From contig CAYRYR010000022.1 of NCBI GenBank assembly GCA_964428385.1, positions 1 to 31,270 of the forward strand: a DNA stretch of 31,270 bases. Reading direction: 5' to 3'. Source of the stretch: JAFGOM01 sp964428385. GTDB lineage: Archaea > Halobacteriota > Methanomicrobia > Methanomicrobiales > Methanospirillaceae. A model generated the notes under the pieces. That model was given only the letters and a program-made list of their open reading frames with translations, did no database searches and had not been told where the DNA came from. Positions 8,201-16,804 of this stretch are shown piece after piece. Both the position numbers and the translations under genes were made by a program. Position 1 is the first letter of the stretch. The number at the start of each line of letters is the position of its first letter.

Positions 8201-8719
8201 TTATTTTTGCACATCAAGCAAGGCAACCCTCTCACAGACGAGATCCTGGATTCTTGCATACCCCACAACCTCCAGTTCTTCTTTGGTAATAGCAAAGAGA
8301 TCCTGTAGAACACGCATTTTTTCTTCTGATATCGCTTCCCAGTCTTCTGTATTTTTCTCATTTACTAATGAAGAGAGTTCTAATGAAGCGTTCTTATTGG
8401 GAGGACAAATACAGAGATATGCTTCATTTTTTCCTGGATGTATTCCAAAAGGCTTTGTAAGACTGGTCTGCCTGGTTCCGGCAGCATATAAGAGTACTTC
8501 TATTTCAAGTGAACGGGCAACGTTGATCCCCTCTTGGTAGGACCGGAAAGCATGGTTGATAGCAGATGTGACATGTTTTTGTCCTGCCATGGCATTACGG
8601 TCAAGACAGATAATTGAGACGTCGTTTCGTGTGGCAATGTCACGCAGTTCCTTTAAAAAGTGAGAAACATCGGTTACTTCAAACCATACCTGTTGTATCA
8701 GACATATATCCGTATTCAT
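8201..8719 (-). CDS. cgi121: KEOPS complex subunit Cgi121
   Basis: A 172-residue protein matching archaeal Cgi121, the KEOPS subunit that binds the tRNA 3' end and helps Kae1/Bud32 make the universal t6A37 modification. Supporting stretches are AMAGQKHVTSAINHAFRSYQEG (about 44-65) and LLYAAGTRQTSLTKPFGIHPG (about 76-96), the conserved centre of the family. The C-terminal part (EEKMRVLQDLFAITKEELEVVG) is helical and family-like. The start codon lies one base after the Hel308 stop, so the two genes are almost certainly co-transcribed and perhaps translationally coupled. The other KEOPS genes are not in this window. Codons and composition match the neighbours. Confidence 0.88.
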   Translation of the reverse strand: MNTDICLIQQVWFEVTDVSHFLKELRDIATRNDVSIICLDRNAMAGQKHVTSAINHAFRSYQEGINVARSLEIEVLLYAAGTRQTSLTKPFGIHPGKNEAYLCICPPNKNASLELSSLVNEKNTEDWEAISEEKMRVLQDLFAITKEELEVVGYARIQDLVCERVALLDVQK

Positions 8720-8720
8720 A

Positions 8721-11114
8721 TCAAAAAAAATCTAACGCCTGCTGACCAGGCACGGGTTTTTGTTCTGAGCTTGTAGCAACATCATGTGTATCGCGATTCC
8801 TGTCACTTACAGAATCAAAAATTACATAGGCTCGTTTCGTTCCGATAATTTTAGCAATGACAGACTCCTCTGCTATTAGAACCTCATTTGGCGTGTTATA
8901 GCCATTTTCACGAAGTTTCTGCGCCAGTGCAGGGCCGATACCAATAAGATCTTCAAGTCGCTGAGGGTTGAATTCACCATTGGATTTTGATCTGCTGCCT
9001 GACAGAACAGTTGCATTGCCAACCTCCCGTATCTTTAGTTCCTGAAATATCTGGTACGCTATCTTCTCACCGACAATACGTGCAACGGCACTATGACCTG
9101 CTGCCTGGATAGTATTTCGGTCCATCAAACCCTGGTTAAAGAGACGACGTGCACGGATACGACCAACATTGCGGATATGAACCAGGGGGAGTAGTTCAGG
9201 TTTGACTCCGTACTGCACACGGGTTGAAAGCTCGGTTAATTGGGGAGCAAACGTTGGTGCTACCATATGTGCAAGCCTGCTGGCGGCATGGAGAAGCCAT
9301 TTGCCTGAATCGACTGAGTTATAAATATCCCCAGCTCCAACACCGTACCGTTCCTCAAGCATTGCGTCAGAGAGTTCATCTGCCCAGTCAGACAGAAGAA
9401 GAGCAGTCTTTAACCCACGAAGATATTTCTCTTCACCCTCTTCATTGTATGGCACATCAACGACCAGTTCATCCGCCCTGTTATACAGAAAATTATTGAG
9501 CATATGTGCATCTTTTGTCTTGACATACAGACCTGGCATATCTGGAGAGCAACAGATAAGATGCAGGATTCCAATATCTGACCATGTCTTTAGGCTGGCA
9601 AGATGTTCAGCTACCAGATGAGCTCCCCGTGGATCGATATACAGACGTGATACCAGTGAACCTAAAGGTGTTGCCCGCACATAGTCCCCTTCTTCCACTA
9701 TCATCTTTGATTGTATCAGAAAGGTGAGGATACTCTCAATGACCCGGTTCATTGTCCGGGATTGTGGATGAAGATACAAAAAGAAGGTTTTTTTCATGAA
9801 CTCTGATATCTCTTCATGGGTATGGACAAAACCCGTTGCGACAAGAGAGAGGATATGCGTACATAGTGCCCCCTCGTCGCCGGATTGCGATTCAACCTTC
9901 TCAGGACTTGCATTGATGAAGAACTCAAAGAGATCATCAATCATCCCCCTGTCTTTTGCTATAAGAATGGCTTCACCGTATGGATCAAGGTGTGGTCTGC
10001 CAGCCCGTCCGGCCATCTGATGATACTCCATGACTGGTATCGGCACCATTCCCATTTCTGAAGTGAACCTCTGATAGTCCCTGATTATCACCCGGCGTGC
10101 AGGAAGATTCATTCCTGCTGCAAGTGTTGGTGTTGCTGATATTATCTGAATCAGTCCATTTCGAAACCCTTCCTCAACAATTGCACGCTCTTCCCGTTTT
10201 AGTCCGGCATGGTGATAGGCGACTCCCTGGGCAACACATGATGCCAGATAGTTTTCTGCATCTTTATCCCTCAAAGAGACCAGGCGTTCAGCAAGGGCAC
10301 GGGTATCCGGACTTCCACATGACAGGGCTTTTGCCGCACGTTTGGCAAACCCTTCGGCATTGCGTCGTGATGATACAAAAACGAGACACTGCCCGCCCTC
10401 AGTTATCGTATCAGAACACAGATTCAGGTCATCGTATTTTGTTATCTGTGGCAGGCTCCGTTTCATATCAGTAAACTGAATCTCTCCATCAAAATAGACA
10501 CCCTGTCTGAGATCTACCGGCCGCCAGTCACTCCTGATACGTGTTGCATTCATCCAGCCTGCAAGTTGTTCAGGGTTTCCGATTGTTGCAGAGAGTGCAA
10601 TTATTTGCATTGCCGGATTTTTATATCGCATCTTAGTGATGACCATCTCCAGCGTAGTCCCCCGGTTCTCAGCATCAATCAGGTGGACTTCGTCGAGTAC
10701 CAGGCAGGTGATAAGGGGGATCCAGGGACTTTTATTTCTCAGAAGTGAATCAACCTTTTCACTGGTGGCAACGATAATATCATAGGAGCCAAGATAAGGA
10801 TCAGTCCTGTCAAGATCACCTGTCGCAACACCTGTTTTTACTCCTTTGTGAGAAAATTCGTCATATTTTTCTGAGGCAAGTGCCCTGAGCGGGACAATAT
10901 ACAGGCATTTACCTCCTTTTGCTATCTGATGATGCATCGCCATCTCTGCAATAAGGGTCTTGCCACTGGCTGTGGGTATCGAAATCAGGAGATTGCTCCC
11001 TGTCAGAAGACCATTTTCTATGCATTCCACCTGTGGTGGGTAGAGGGTATGGATTCCTTTTGCTGCATATGCACTGACCAGAGGCTGTGGCAGGTCTAAG
11101 TCGGCAATCTTCAT
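8721..11114 (-). CDS. hel308: Hel308 (Ski2-like) ATP-dependent DNA helicase
   Basis: A superfamily 2 DNA helicase of 797 residues that unwinds 3'-to-5' and acts on stalled forks. Motifs in order: Q-motif glutamine Q28, Walker A PTASGKT (47-53), PLRALA (75-80), DEVH (141-144), SAT (175-177), VFVSSRR (245-251), ISATPTLAAGMNLPARRV (325-342) and QMAGRAGR (366-373). A winged helix and ratchet helix bundle follow, then helix-hairpin-helix-like LEDLIGIGPALAQKLRENG near 715-735. The family is usually 650-750 residues; the extra length is mostly C-terminal and ends in QQALDFF, which resembles a PCNA-interacting peptide. It starts 89 bases after the KH-protein gene and ends one base before cgi121. The start at 11114 fits the family's N-terminus; no clear ribosome site precedes it. 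Confidence 0.95.
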   Translation of the reverse strand: MKIADLDLPQPLVSAYAAKGIHTLYPPQVECIENGLLTGSNLLISIPTASGKTLIAEMAMHHQIAKGGKCLYIVPLRALASEKYDEFSHKGVKTGVATGDLDRTDPYLGSYDIIVATSEKVDSLLRNKSPWIPLITCLVLDEVHLIDAENRGTTLEMVITKMRYKNPAMQIIALSATIGNPEQLAGWMNATRIRSDWRPVDLRQGVYFDGEIQFTDMKRSLPQITKYDDLNLCSDTITEGGQCLVFVSSRRNAEGFAKRAAKALSCGSPDTRALAERLVSLRDKDAENYLASCVAQGVAYHHAGLKREERAIVEEGFRNGLIQIISATPTLAAGMNLPARRVIIRDYQRFTSEMGMVPIPVMEYHQMAGRAGRPHLDPYGEAILIAKDRGMIDDLFEFFINASPEKVESQSGDEGALCTHILSLVATGFVHTHEEISEFMKKTFFLYLHPQSRTMNRVIESILTFLIQSKMIVEEGDYVRATPLGSLVSRLYIDPRGAHLVAEHLASLKTWSDIGILHLICCSPDMPGLYVKTKDAHMLNNFLYNRADELVVDVPYNEEGEEKYLRGLKTALLLSDWADELSDAMLEERYGVGAGDIYNSVDSGKWLLHAASRLAHMVAPTFAPQLTELSTRVQYGVKPELLPLVHIRNVGRIRARRLFNQGLMDRNTIQAAGHSAVARIVGEKIAYQIFQELKIREVGNATVLSGSRSKSNGEFNPQRLEDLIGIGPALAQKLRENGYNTPNEVLIAEESVIAKIIGTKRAYVIFDSVSDRNRDTHDVATSSEQKPVPGQQALDFF

Positions 11115-11203
11115 ATGTTTTTATTTCCGGAGGAGGGTTACATTAGGCTTCATTTCTAGGATAAAGAATTTTTCTGATTATTCTGTTTCCCATGGAAAAA
11201 TAA

Positions 11204-11743
11204 TTAGTAATAGTATCCAAGCATATCACGTTTAGCTTCACGCCGTTTCTTTTCAAGGAATGAAAAGACTGCTTCATGAGGGGCACCACCAATGAGCATA
11301 TCAAGTCCCTCCTTTGTCGTCTTTATCTGATCAAATGTTCCGATGATAGCTACCGTTTTTCCATAGACTGAAAGGGAAGTGCGTGTTAGATCTTCAATCT
11401 GGTTACGTGCATACCCGTTTTTTCCAATTATCCGTCCGCGGATACGCTCAAGCTGATTCGGACTATCAACAATTTCTCCGAGGTTTATGATTTCCAGATA
11501 GAGATCTTCATCTTCGAGAAGGCAAAAGGCACGTTCCGGAGAAAATCCGCGTGATATTGCCTTTATTGTCTCTACCGATCTGATAAATAAGTCTGCATCC
11601 TCTCCTTCAATCGTAACAAGACCTTTTTCACTATCAACTTGTATTGATGTGCCTGTCCGTTCTTCTATATCACGTTTTACCAGTCCCTTTTTTCCGATAA
11701 GAACGCCGATTCGTTCTGTTGTGATTCGTGTTTCCTGCTTCAT
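11204..11743 (-). CDS. KH-domain RNA-binding protein, archaeal Dim2/Pno1-like
   Basis: A 179-residue protein with two KH domains. The first has VLIGKKGLVKRDIEERTG (about 14-31) and the second has GRIIGKNGYARNQIEDLTR (about 87-105), each with the GxxG RNA-binding loop (GKKG, GKNG). This matches archaeal relatives of Pno1/Dim2 (KRR1 family), which bind small-subunit rRNA during late 30S maturation. The basic tail FLEKKRREAKRDMLGYYY is typical. The gene begins 5 bases after the RIO1 kinase; in eukaryotes Rio1 and Dim2 act on the same pre-40S particle, and this pairing supports a shared role here. The start at 11743 leaves no room for an extension. Confidence 0.88.
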   Translation of the reverse strand: MKQETRITTERIGVLIGKKGLVKRDIEERTGTSIQVDSEKGLVTIEGEDADLFIRSVETIKAISRGFSPERAFCLLEDEDLYLEIINLGEIVDSPNQLERIRGRIIGKNGYARNQIEDLTRTSLSVYGKTVAIIGTFDQIKTTKEGLDMLIGGAPHEAVFSFLEKKRREAKRDMLGYYY

Positions 11744-11748
11744 GATCC

Positions 11749-12552
11749 CTATTTCTCCTTATCGTACATATTATTCTCTGACGTAGTCACCGGAATGCCG
11801 GTAATTTTTGTAAATGTATCTCGTACATCATCAATATTACACATAGTTCCAAAGAACCGGTTTATATTTTCAAGATCCCGCATAAGAAATAACAGTGCCT
11901 GTGGATGTTCTTCAGTAACTGCCTGCCCCATATCAATCAGGTATGGCCTGTTTCCATAAAGGATGTTATATTCTGATAGATCACCATGCACCAGGTGAGC
12001 CTTCTGATACAGGGAAGTCACCTGTAACAGTATCTCTTCATACACGAGCCTGGGGTTTTCTAAGTTTACATTCCTGATTTGCGGGTATGGATTTTCATCT
12101 TCTCCTAAAAACTCCATTATCAGAATGTTGCGATCAAATACCAGAGGTTCAGGCACAGGTATACCTGCTTTTTGAGCTCGTTTCAAATTTGAAAATTCTT
12201 TCTTCGTCCAGGTAAAGATAAGTTCTTTCCTTGTCTTTCTGGTACCATGAAATCTTCTGTCACCGGTAATATACTCCTGCATACGCTTAAAATTCGCTGT
12301 CCTGATGAGGTAAATCTTTATCGCAACTGTTGATGATCCCCGGTCTGCCAAAAAGACATTTGCCTCTTTTCCAGTTGATATTGGACCACCAATAGCTGTA
12401 ATCCAACCTTTTTGTGAGAGTTTATACAGAGCGAGCAGGGTAACATCATCAAAGACATCACCTCTGACTTTGAGTTGATCGAGATCTTTGATTCTCGCAC
12501 GATCTTTATCGACCTGTCTATCGATTCGCTCTGTATACTCTTCGTTTGCCAC
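11749..12552 (-). CDS. rio1: RIO1-type serine/threonine protein kinase
   Basis: An atypical protein kinase/ATPase of 267 residues. The RIO1-specific nucleotide loop is STGKEANVF (about 59-67), the catalytic loop is HGDLSEYNIL (about 193-202), and the metal-binding motif is LIDMGQAV (about 209-216). The STGKEA loop separates RIO1 from RIO2, which also carries an N-terminal winged helix not present here. RIO1 releases assembly factors from the maturing small ribosomal subunit. It sits 18 bases after tyrS and 5 bases before the Dim2-like gene. The start at 12552 gives the acidic/basic N-terminal segment common in archaeal RIO1. Confidence 0.93.
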   Translation of the reverse strand: MANEEYTERIDRQVDKDRARIKDLDQLKVRGDVFDDVTLLALYKLSQKGWITAIGGPISTGKEANVFLADRGSSTVAIKIYLIRTANFKRMQEYITGDRRFHGTRKTRKELIFTWTKKEFSNLKRAQKAGIPVPEPLVFDRNILIMEFLGEDENPYPQIRNVNLENPRLVYEEILLQVTSLYQKAHLVHGDLSEYNILYGNRPYLIDMGQAVTEEHPQALLFLMRDLENINRFFGTMCNIDDVRDTFTKITGIPVTTSENNMYDKEK

Positions 12553-12570
12553 ATTACCAACTCTGGAACA

Positions 12571-13512
12571 TTATGAAAGATGATCCCGTACCGGAGATAA
12601 AATTTCAGATAAGCAACGTGCGACTGTTGCCTTTAGATCTGCTGGATGAACGTTGCCTGCTGCATATACCTGCGCTATCTCTTCATATGAGTAACAGGTC
12701 AGGTCCCCTCCAAATTTTTCAGGTCTCATTATTGCAACTTCGCTCATCCGGGGGAAAATATGATACTGTAGTATCTGGAGTACTGGATTCTCTTCTATTT
12801 CCGGGGGGCAAAAGGCTTTTTTCATCTTTTTCTGAATCACTTCTTCTGAGTCAGCAACAGAGATGTAATTACCGGCAGAGGAGGACATCTTCTTCCCATC
12901 AAGACCATTGATAATCGGGAGATGGATACAGACCGGAGATGGATACCCTTTTGGTGGAAGATATTCCCGTGCAAGCATATGGATCTTTCTCTGATCAATA
13001 CCGCCAACGGCTGCGTCTACCTGTAATACTGCTATATCAGCCATCTGCATAATCGGATATACCATCTGTGAGACCGTTGGAGCCTCCATTTGACGTCCAA
13101 CTTCATCCATACTTCGTTTTGCACGATTCAGGGTAATTACCTGTGAGAGTTCATGGACAAGCATCTGATATTTTTGGGTAAGTTGCATTTCTGATCCGAG
13201 AACATATGTTACATCTGTCAGACCAAGTCCTTCAAAACATCGCCGGTTATATGCTGCAATCTCTCTCACTTCTTCCATGGTTCCCTTTCTGTTCAGGAAT
13301 GCATGGAGATCTGCCAGGAGAACAATTACTTCAAATCCTGCATCGCGTAGATCAATCAGTTTATTAATTGTCACCAGATGACCAAGATGAATCTCTCCAC
13401 TTGGTTCATATCCGGCATATACTTTCTTTACTGGCCTGGTCAGAAGAGACTGTAATTCATCATCAGTGACTGTCTCTACTGTATTACGTGTTGCCAGTGA
13501 ATATGGATCCAT
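12571..13512 (-). CDS. tyrS: Tyrosyl-tRNA synthetase
   Basis: A class I tyrosyl-tRNA synthetase of 313 residues, the short archaeal/eukaryotic form without a bacterial S4 domain. The HIGH box is HLGH within GYEPSGEIHLGHLVT near residue 42, and the second signature is KKMSSSAGNYI near residue 208. Tyrosine-pocket residues are in YAGYEPSG and in VYPIMQMADIAVLQVDA. Two in-frame starts are six bases apart, GTG at 13518 and ATG at 13512; ATG is chosen because MDPYSL is the more usual beginning, and neither has a strong ribosome site. It lies 45 bases downstream of the GAPDH stop's far side and 18 bases before rio1, in the same direction. Confidence 0.95.
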   Translation of the reverse strand: MDPYSLATRNTVETVTDDELQSLLTRPVKKVYAGYEPSGEIHLGHLVTINKLIDLRDAGFEVIVLLADLHAFLNRKGTMEEVREIAAYNRRCFEGLGLTDVTYVLGSEMQLTQKYQMLVHELSQVITLNRAKRSMDEVGRQMEAPTVSQMVYPIMQMADIAVLQVDAAVGGIDQRKIHMLAREYLPPKGYPSPVCIHLPIINGLDGKKMSSSAGNYISVADSEEVIQKKMKKAFCPPEIEENPVLQILQYHIFPRMSEVAIMRPEKFGGDLTCYSYEEIAQVYAAGNVHPADLKATVARCLSEILSPVRDHLS

Positions 13513-13557
13513 TACCACACTGATGGGGAGTAAAAGGAGTTAATGATTGGGTGACCT

Positions 13558-14577
13558 TCAGATAGCAACAAAACCGAGAGCTTCATTTGTCATCCTGATA
13601 GATGTTGCACCATCTGCCACATCACCTGCCATTGCCCTGATAGCATCAATGTTCTCTACGACCACATCTGCCTCCTGGTGAATTGCCTGGAACAGGTACA
13701 GGTCACGTCCCACCACCGAGACAGAATCCTCATAAATTCCATTTTCCCAGAGATCAGATCGTGGACGTCCGAGATCCATAACATATTCCTTGAGTTCTGC
13801 GGTGCTTACTATTCCTGTTGCCTTTTTAACAAGACCAAGACGTGGATGAGCTTTAATAATGGCAAGTATTTCTTCTCTTGTTGCGTCTGAGGCAAGTTCA
13901 AAGATAAGGGCATGCATATGCATCTGTGTCGTTGGAACGATCATCGCCATCGTGACAATTGTAATGTCTGGTAAGACTGAGTTTACATCAGGACCATGGT
14001 GACTTGGAATGCCCACCGGATCAAGAACAACAGAGTCAATCGGTCCTTTCTTTATCACATGAGGATCTGCCCCTCTCCTCACCATGACTGCCCTGACTTT
14101 TGTAACTCCGAACCCTTCGTCAACAGCTTTGATGATTCGGCAGAGTCCGGTTGTGTTACACGAGACAACCCTGACAAACTGTCTGTTACGAGCTCCTTCA
14201 TAATTACATGATGCATTAAAGGAAAAACCAGCAATTTCATGAGATTCGCCCCCCTGCCATAACGCTTTGACCTTATGTTTCTCATACAGTGCCCGGTTCT
14301 TCACACCAACTCCACCGGGAGTTGCGTCAACAACAATGTCTGCACTCCTAATCATATCCTCAACACTGCCGGCAACGGTAATGCCAGCATCAGAAAAAGC
14401 CTGTGCCTTGGACATATCTGCAATAAAGAGTGGATAACCCCGTTCCTGGGCGACGAATGCCTCAGCGTTTGGTCTTGTCTTAGAGACGCCGATTATTTTC
14501 ATGTCTTGCTGGAGTGACACTGCATCTGCCACACGCTTGCCAATAGTACCATATCCATTAATAGCTACTTTTATCAT
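13558..14577 (-). CDS. gap: Type II glyceraldehyde-3-phosphate dehydrogenase
   Basis: The archaeal type II phosphorylating GAPDH (339 residues), which interconverts glyceraldehyde-3-phosphate and 1,3-bisphosphoglycerate with NAD(P); in methanogens it mainly serves gluconeogenesis. The N-terminus has the Rossmann motif VAINGYGTIGKRVADAV; the catalytic cysteine C140 is in VVSCNTTGLCR, and DATPGGVG and WQGGESHE are family-typical. Two ATGs are adjacent (14580, 14577) and a TTG lies at 14592. The site GAGGAG at 14585-14590 is seven bases from 14577, which also gives the standard MIKVAINGYG start, so 14577 is chosen. A second GAGGAG lies at 14595-14600. It leads the minus-strand run gap-tyrS-rio1-dim2-hel308-cgi121. 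Confidence 0.95.
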   Translation of the reverse strand: MIKVAINGYGTIGKRVADAVSLQQDMKIIGVSKTRPNAEAFVAQERGYPLFIADMSKAQAFSDAGITVAGSVEDMIRSADIVVDATPGGVGVKNRALYEKHKVKALWQGGESHEIAGFSFNASCNYEGARNRQFVRVVSCNTTGLCRIIKAVDEGFGVTKVRAVMVRRGADPHVIKKGPIDSVVLDPVGIPSHHGPDVNSVLPDITIVTMAMIVPTTQMHMHALIFELASDATREEILAIIKAHPRLGLVKKATGIVSTAELKEYVMDLGRPRSDLWENGIYEDSVSVVGRDLYLFQAIHQEADVVVENIDAIRAMAGDVADGATSIRMTNEALGFVAI

Positions 14578-14584
14578 CATACTT

Positions 14585-14600
14585 CTCCTCAATTCTCCTC
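14585..14600 (-). promoter_or_regulatory. Duplicated ribosome binding site before gap
   Basis: Read on the minus strand, GAGGAG occurs twice, at 14595-14600 and 14585-14590, separated by four bases. The nearer copy is seven bases from the ATG at 14577. This decides the GAPDH start against the longer TTG-initiated reading, whose start would lie inside the sites. Confidence 0.55.
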
Positions 14601-14907
14601 TATCAAGCCGGGGTATGATAGTGATATGTCAGTTGTGACGGATAAAGAAATGGTTTCCATAGAGATGTGGGTGGAGTGTCAGATCTAATTTCATCCACTA
14701 TCCTTTGTGGTTACTAAATTGAACACATTATCGCATTTTAAATCCGAAAATGTATCAGTTTTTGTATTATCAGGTTGGGGTGACAGAAAAAAAGCCTGGG
14801 TGAGAAGCAAAAATTGTGTGTAATGGAAAAAAGATACAGATGAAGAGAAACATTGTATTTTTTTCCATCGTATCATCGGTTCTGTGGTGCTTTTTTGTGC
14901 TGATAAA
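14601..14907. other. Gene-free spacer between gap and the MBL-fold gene
   Basis: About 300 bases lie between the MBL-fold gene stop and the GAPDH ribosome sites; both genes are on the minus strand. I find no convincing gene, strong hairpin or tRNA here. A short minus-strand open frame (14691-14915) overlaps the end of the MBL gene and looks like chance. The GAPDH promoter should lie within it, but I cannot pick one TATA box with confidence. Confidence 0.5.
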
Positions 14908-15507
14908 TCACCCATACATCCGGATCATCTGCAGTGCTGCATTAATATGGCGGGAGCCACCAGAGTCAACGGGTAGTCCATGCCCGGGATAGAGACCTTC
15001 AACCTCCATCTCATGCAGCCTCAATAATGATTCTTCCAGCATATTCCTGCTGCCTCCAGGAAAGTCATATCTTCCAAAGGCTCCGTCTGAAAAAACTGTA
15101 TCGCCACTGATGAGTGTTTTTGTTTCCGGATCATACAGGCAGATGCTCCCCATTGTATGACCGGGAGTATGAAGGATTGTCCACCTGTCGATGGTGTCTC
15201 CTTCAGCCAGGAGATGGTCTGCCTGGATACCCGGTGCATGAGCGCCAAATTGCATTGAGAGACTATCCCTGTCACTGGTTAGTCCAGAAGCATCAAGAGA
15301 GTGGATATATACATCAGCTCCGGTATATTCTGCCAGGTGATGCAGGTATGCAATATGATCATAGTGAGAATGAGTAAGGACAATATGGGCAATCTGATTG
15401 CGGTATGGTTCTATTGAGACTGGAGTTACCCCGGCATCAATAAGAACCGAACCTGCAAGGTACGCATTTGCATAATATCCATTTCCTGGAATGAGTCTGA
15501 CCTTCAT
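14908..15507 (-). CDS. Metallo-beta-lactamase-fold hydrolase
   Basis: A 199-residue MBL-fold protein of the glyoxalase II-like group. Metal ligands are all present: THSHYDH at 45-51 (HxHxDH), H117 in HTPGHTMGS, D136 in ISGDTVF, and H176 in YPGHG. These form a two-metal site for thioester or other hydrolysis. The frame is open further upstream, but the start at 15507 (MKVRLIPGNGYY) fits the fold, while an upstream start would run antisense into thiC. It is divergent from thiC with 40 bases between start codons, so the two may share a promoter region. The substrate is unknown; S-lactoylglutathione is unlikely in a methanogen. Confidence 0.87.
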   Translation of the reverse strand: MKVRLIPGNGYYANAYLAGSVLIDAGVTPVSIEPYRNQIAHIVLTHSHYDHIAYLHHLAEYTGADVYIHSLDASGLTSDRDSLSMQFGAHAPGIQADHLLAEGDTIDRWTILHTPGHTMGSICLYDPETKTLISGDTVFSDGAFGRYDFPGGSRNMLEESLLRLHEMEVEGLYPGHGLPVDSGGSRHINAALQMIRMYG

Positions 15508-15547
15508 GGTACTATAATTAAACGACTGCTCACAAACAAGTAACCGT

Positions 15548-16804
15548 ATGGATACCCTCATCAACCAGTGCAGGCATGATATTTTGCCTGAGGTTGAAAA
15601 AATTGCCTTGCAGGAAGGAATCACTCCTGATAAAGTAGCACAGCAAATCGTATCCGGCAGGCTTGTCATCCCCCATAACCACAGAAGAAAACATCAGATT
15701 ATTGGAATCGGTGACTCTTGTCGTGTGAAAGTTAATGTGAATGTTGGAACCAGTAACCAGCTCTGTGATCCTGCGCTTGAGTACAAAAAGGCAGAGGCAG
15801 CTCTTCAAAATGGCGCAGACAGCCTTATGGATCTCTCAACCGGAGGGGATCTGCGGAGTATGAGGGAGGAACTGCTGAAACTTGATACGACAATCGGCAC
15901 GGTTCCCATTTATGAAGCGGTGAGAAGGGCAGGGAATGCTGCAGATCTTGAGGCTGATCTCCTTTTTCGTGTCATCAGGGAACACTGCAATCAGGGCGTT
16001 GATTTTCTGACCCTCCATTGTGGTGTAAATACCGATGTTCTTGGATCACTCAGGCAGGATCCACGGACGATGGGTGTTGTCTCACGCGGTGGAGCATTCC
16101 ATATAGCAATGATGGCATCACAGGGGGTCGAAAATCCGCTCTGGTCTGAATATGACTATCTGCTTGAAATACTTGCAGAATATGATGTTGTCATCAGTCT
16201 TGGGGATGGCATGCGCCCTGGTTGTCAGGAAGATGCCCCAAAACTAGCGAAATCAGTAGAATACTTAAACCTTGGACTTCTTGCAAACCGCGCTCTTACT
16301 GCCGGGATTCAGCGTATGATAGAAGGCCCGGGACATATTCCCCTGGAGCAGATTGGATACAATGTCAGGATGATAAAAGAACTCACGGCAGGTGCACCTC
16401 TCTACCTGTTAGGACCACTTGTCACTGATGTTGCCCCCGGGTATGATCATATTGTTAGTGCTATTGGTGGGGCTGTTGCCTGTATGTATGGCGCAAATTT
16501 TCTTTGTATGGTTTCTCCAAGTGAACACCTGGCCCTCCCCCGAGTAGAAGATATCATAGAAGGAACACGGGCATCTGTGATAGCAGCACATATTGGAAAC
16601 CGTGTTCAGGGTTTTTCAAAGGCTGAGGAGAATGAACTTTTGATGGGACAGAAGAGACGTGATCTTGACTGGGATGCACAGTTTTCCAATGCACTCTTTC
16701 CTGATGTCGCACGCAGAATACATGATCGCGATCCATCAGATGAGACCTGCTCCATGTGTGGGGATCTATGCGCGGTGAAGATGGTCCGGGATCTTCTTAA
16801 ATAA
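15548..16804 (+). CDS. thiC: Phosphomethylpyrimidine synthase ThiC
   Basis: ThiC (418 residues) rearranges aminoimidazole ribotide into hydroxymethylpyrimidine phosphate, the pyrimidine half of thiamine, with a [4Fe-4S] cluster and S-adenosylmethionine. Family landmarks: NVGTSNQLCD, ADSLMDLSTGGDLRSMR, TLHCGVN, VSRGGAF, SLGDGMRPGC, EGPGHIPL and the C-terminal cysteines in CSMCGDLC (C401, C404, C408). The spacing is CX2CX3C, one residue shorter than the CX2CX4C of bacterial and plant ThiC. Length matches the short archaeal/clostridial type without the extra N-terminal domain. It is divergent from the MBL-fold gene. No thiamine riboswitch is visible in the 40-base upstream gap. Confidence 0.95.
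   Translation: MDTLINQCRHDILPEVEKIALQEGITPDKVAQQIVSGRLVIPHNHRRKHQIIGIGDSCRVKVNVNVGTSNQLCDPALEYKKAEAALQNGADSLMDLSTGGDLRSMREELLKLDTTIGTVPIYEAVRRAGNAADLEADLLFRVIREHCNQGVDFLTLHCGVNTDVLGSLRQDPRTMGVVSRGGAFHIAMMASQGVENPLWSEYDYLLEILAEYDVVISLGDGMRPGCQEDAPKLAKSVEYLNLGLLANRALTAGIQRMIEGPGHIPLEQIGYNVRMIKELTAGAPLYLLGPLVTDVAPGYDHIVSAIGGAVACMYGANFLCMVSPSEHLALPRVEDIIEGTRASVIAAHIGNRVQGFSKAEENELLMGQKRRDLDWDAQFSNALFPDVARRIHDRDPSDETCSMCGDLCAVKMVRDLLK

Noticed and set aside
8080..8415. TTCTTATTGGG repeated at about 8081 and 8393
   Set aside because: Only two short copies, one inside cgi121; no flanking symmetry, so probably chance.
15508..15547. Thiamine riboswitch ahead of thiC
   Set aside because: Only 40 bases separate the divergent starts, too short for the element, and its conserved CTGAGA core is absent.
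15508..15669. Upstream extension of the MBL-fold protein
   Set aside because: It runs antisense into thiC and adds residues unlike the fold; the start at 15507 is complete.
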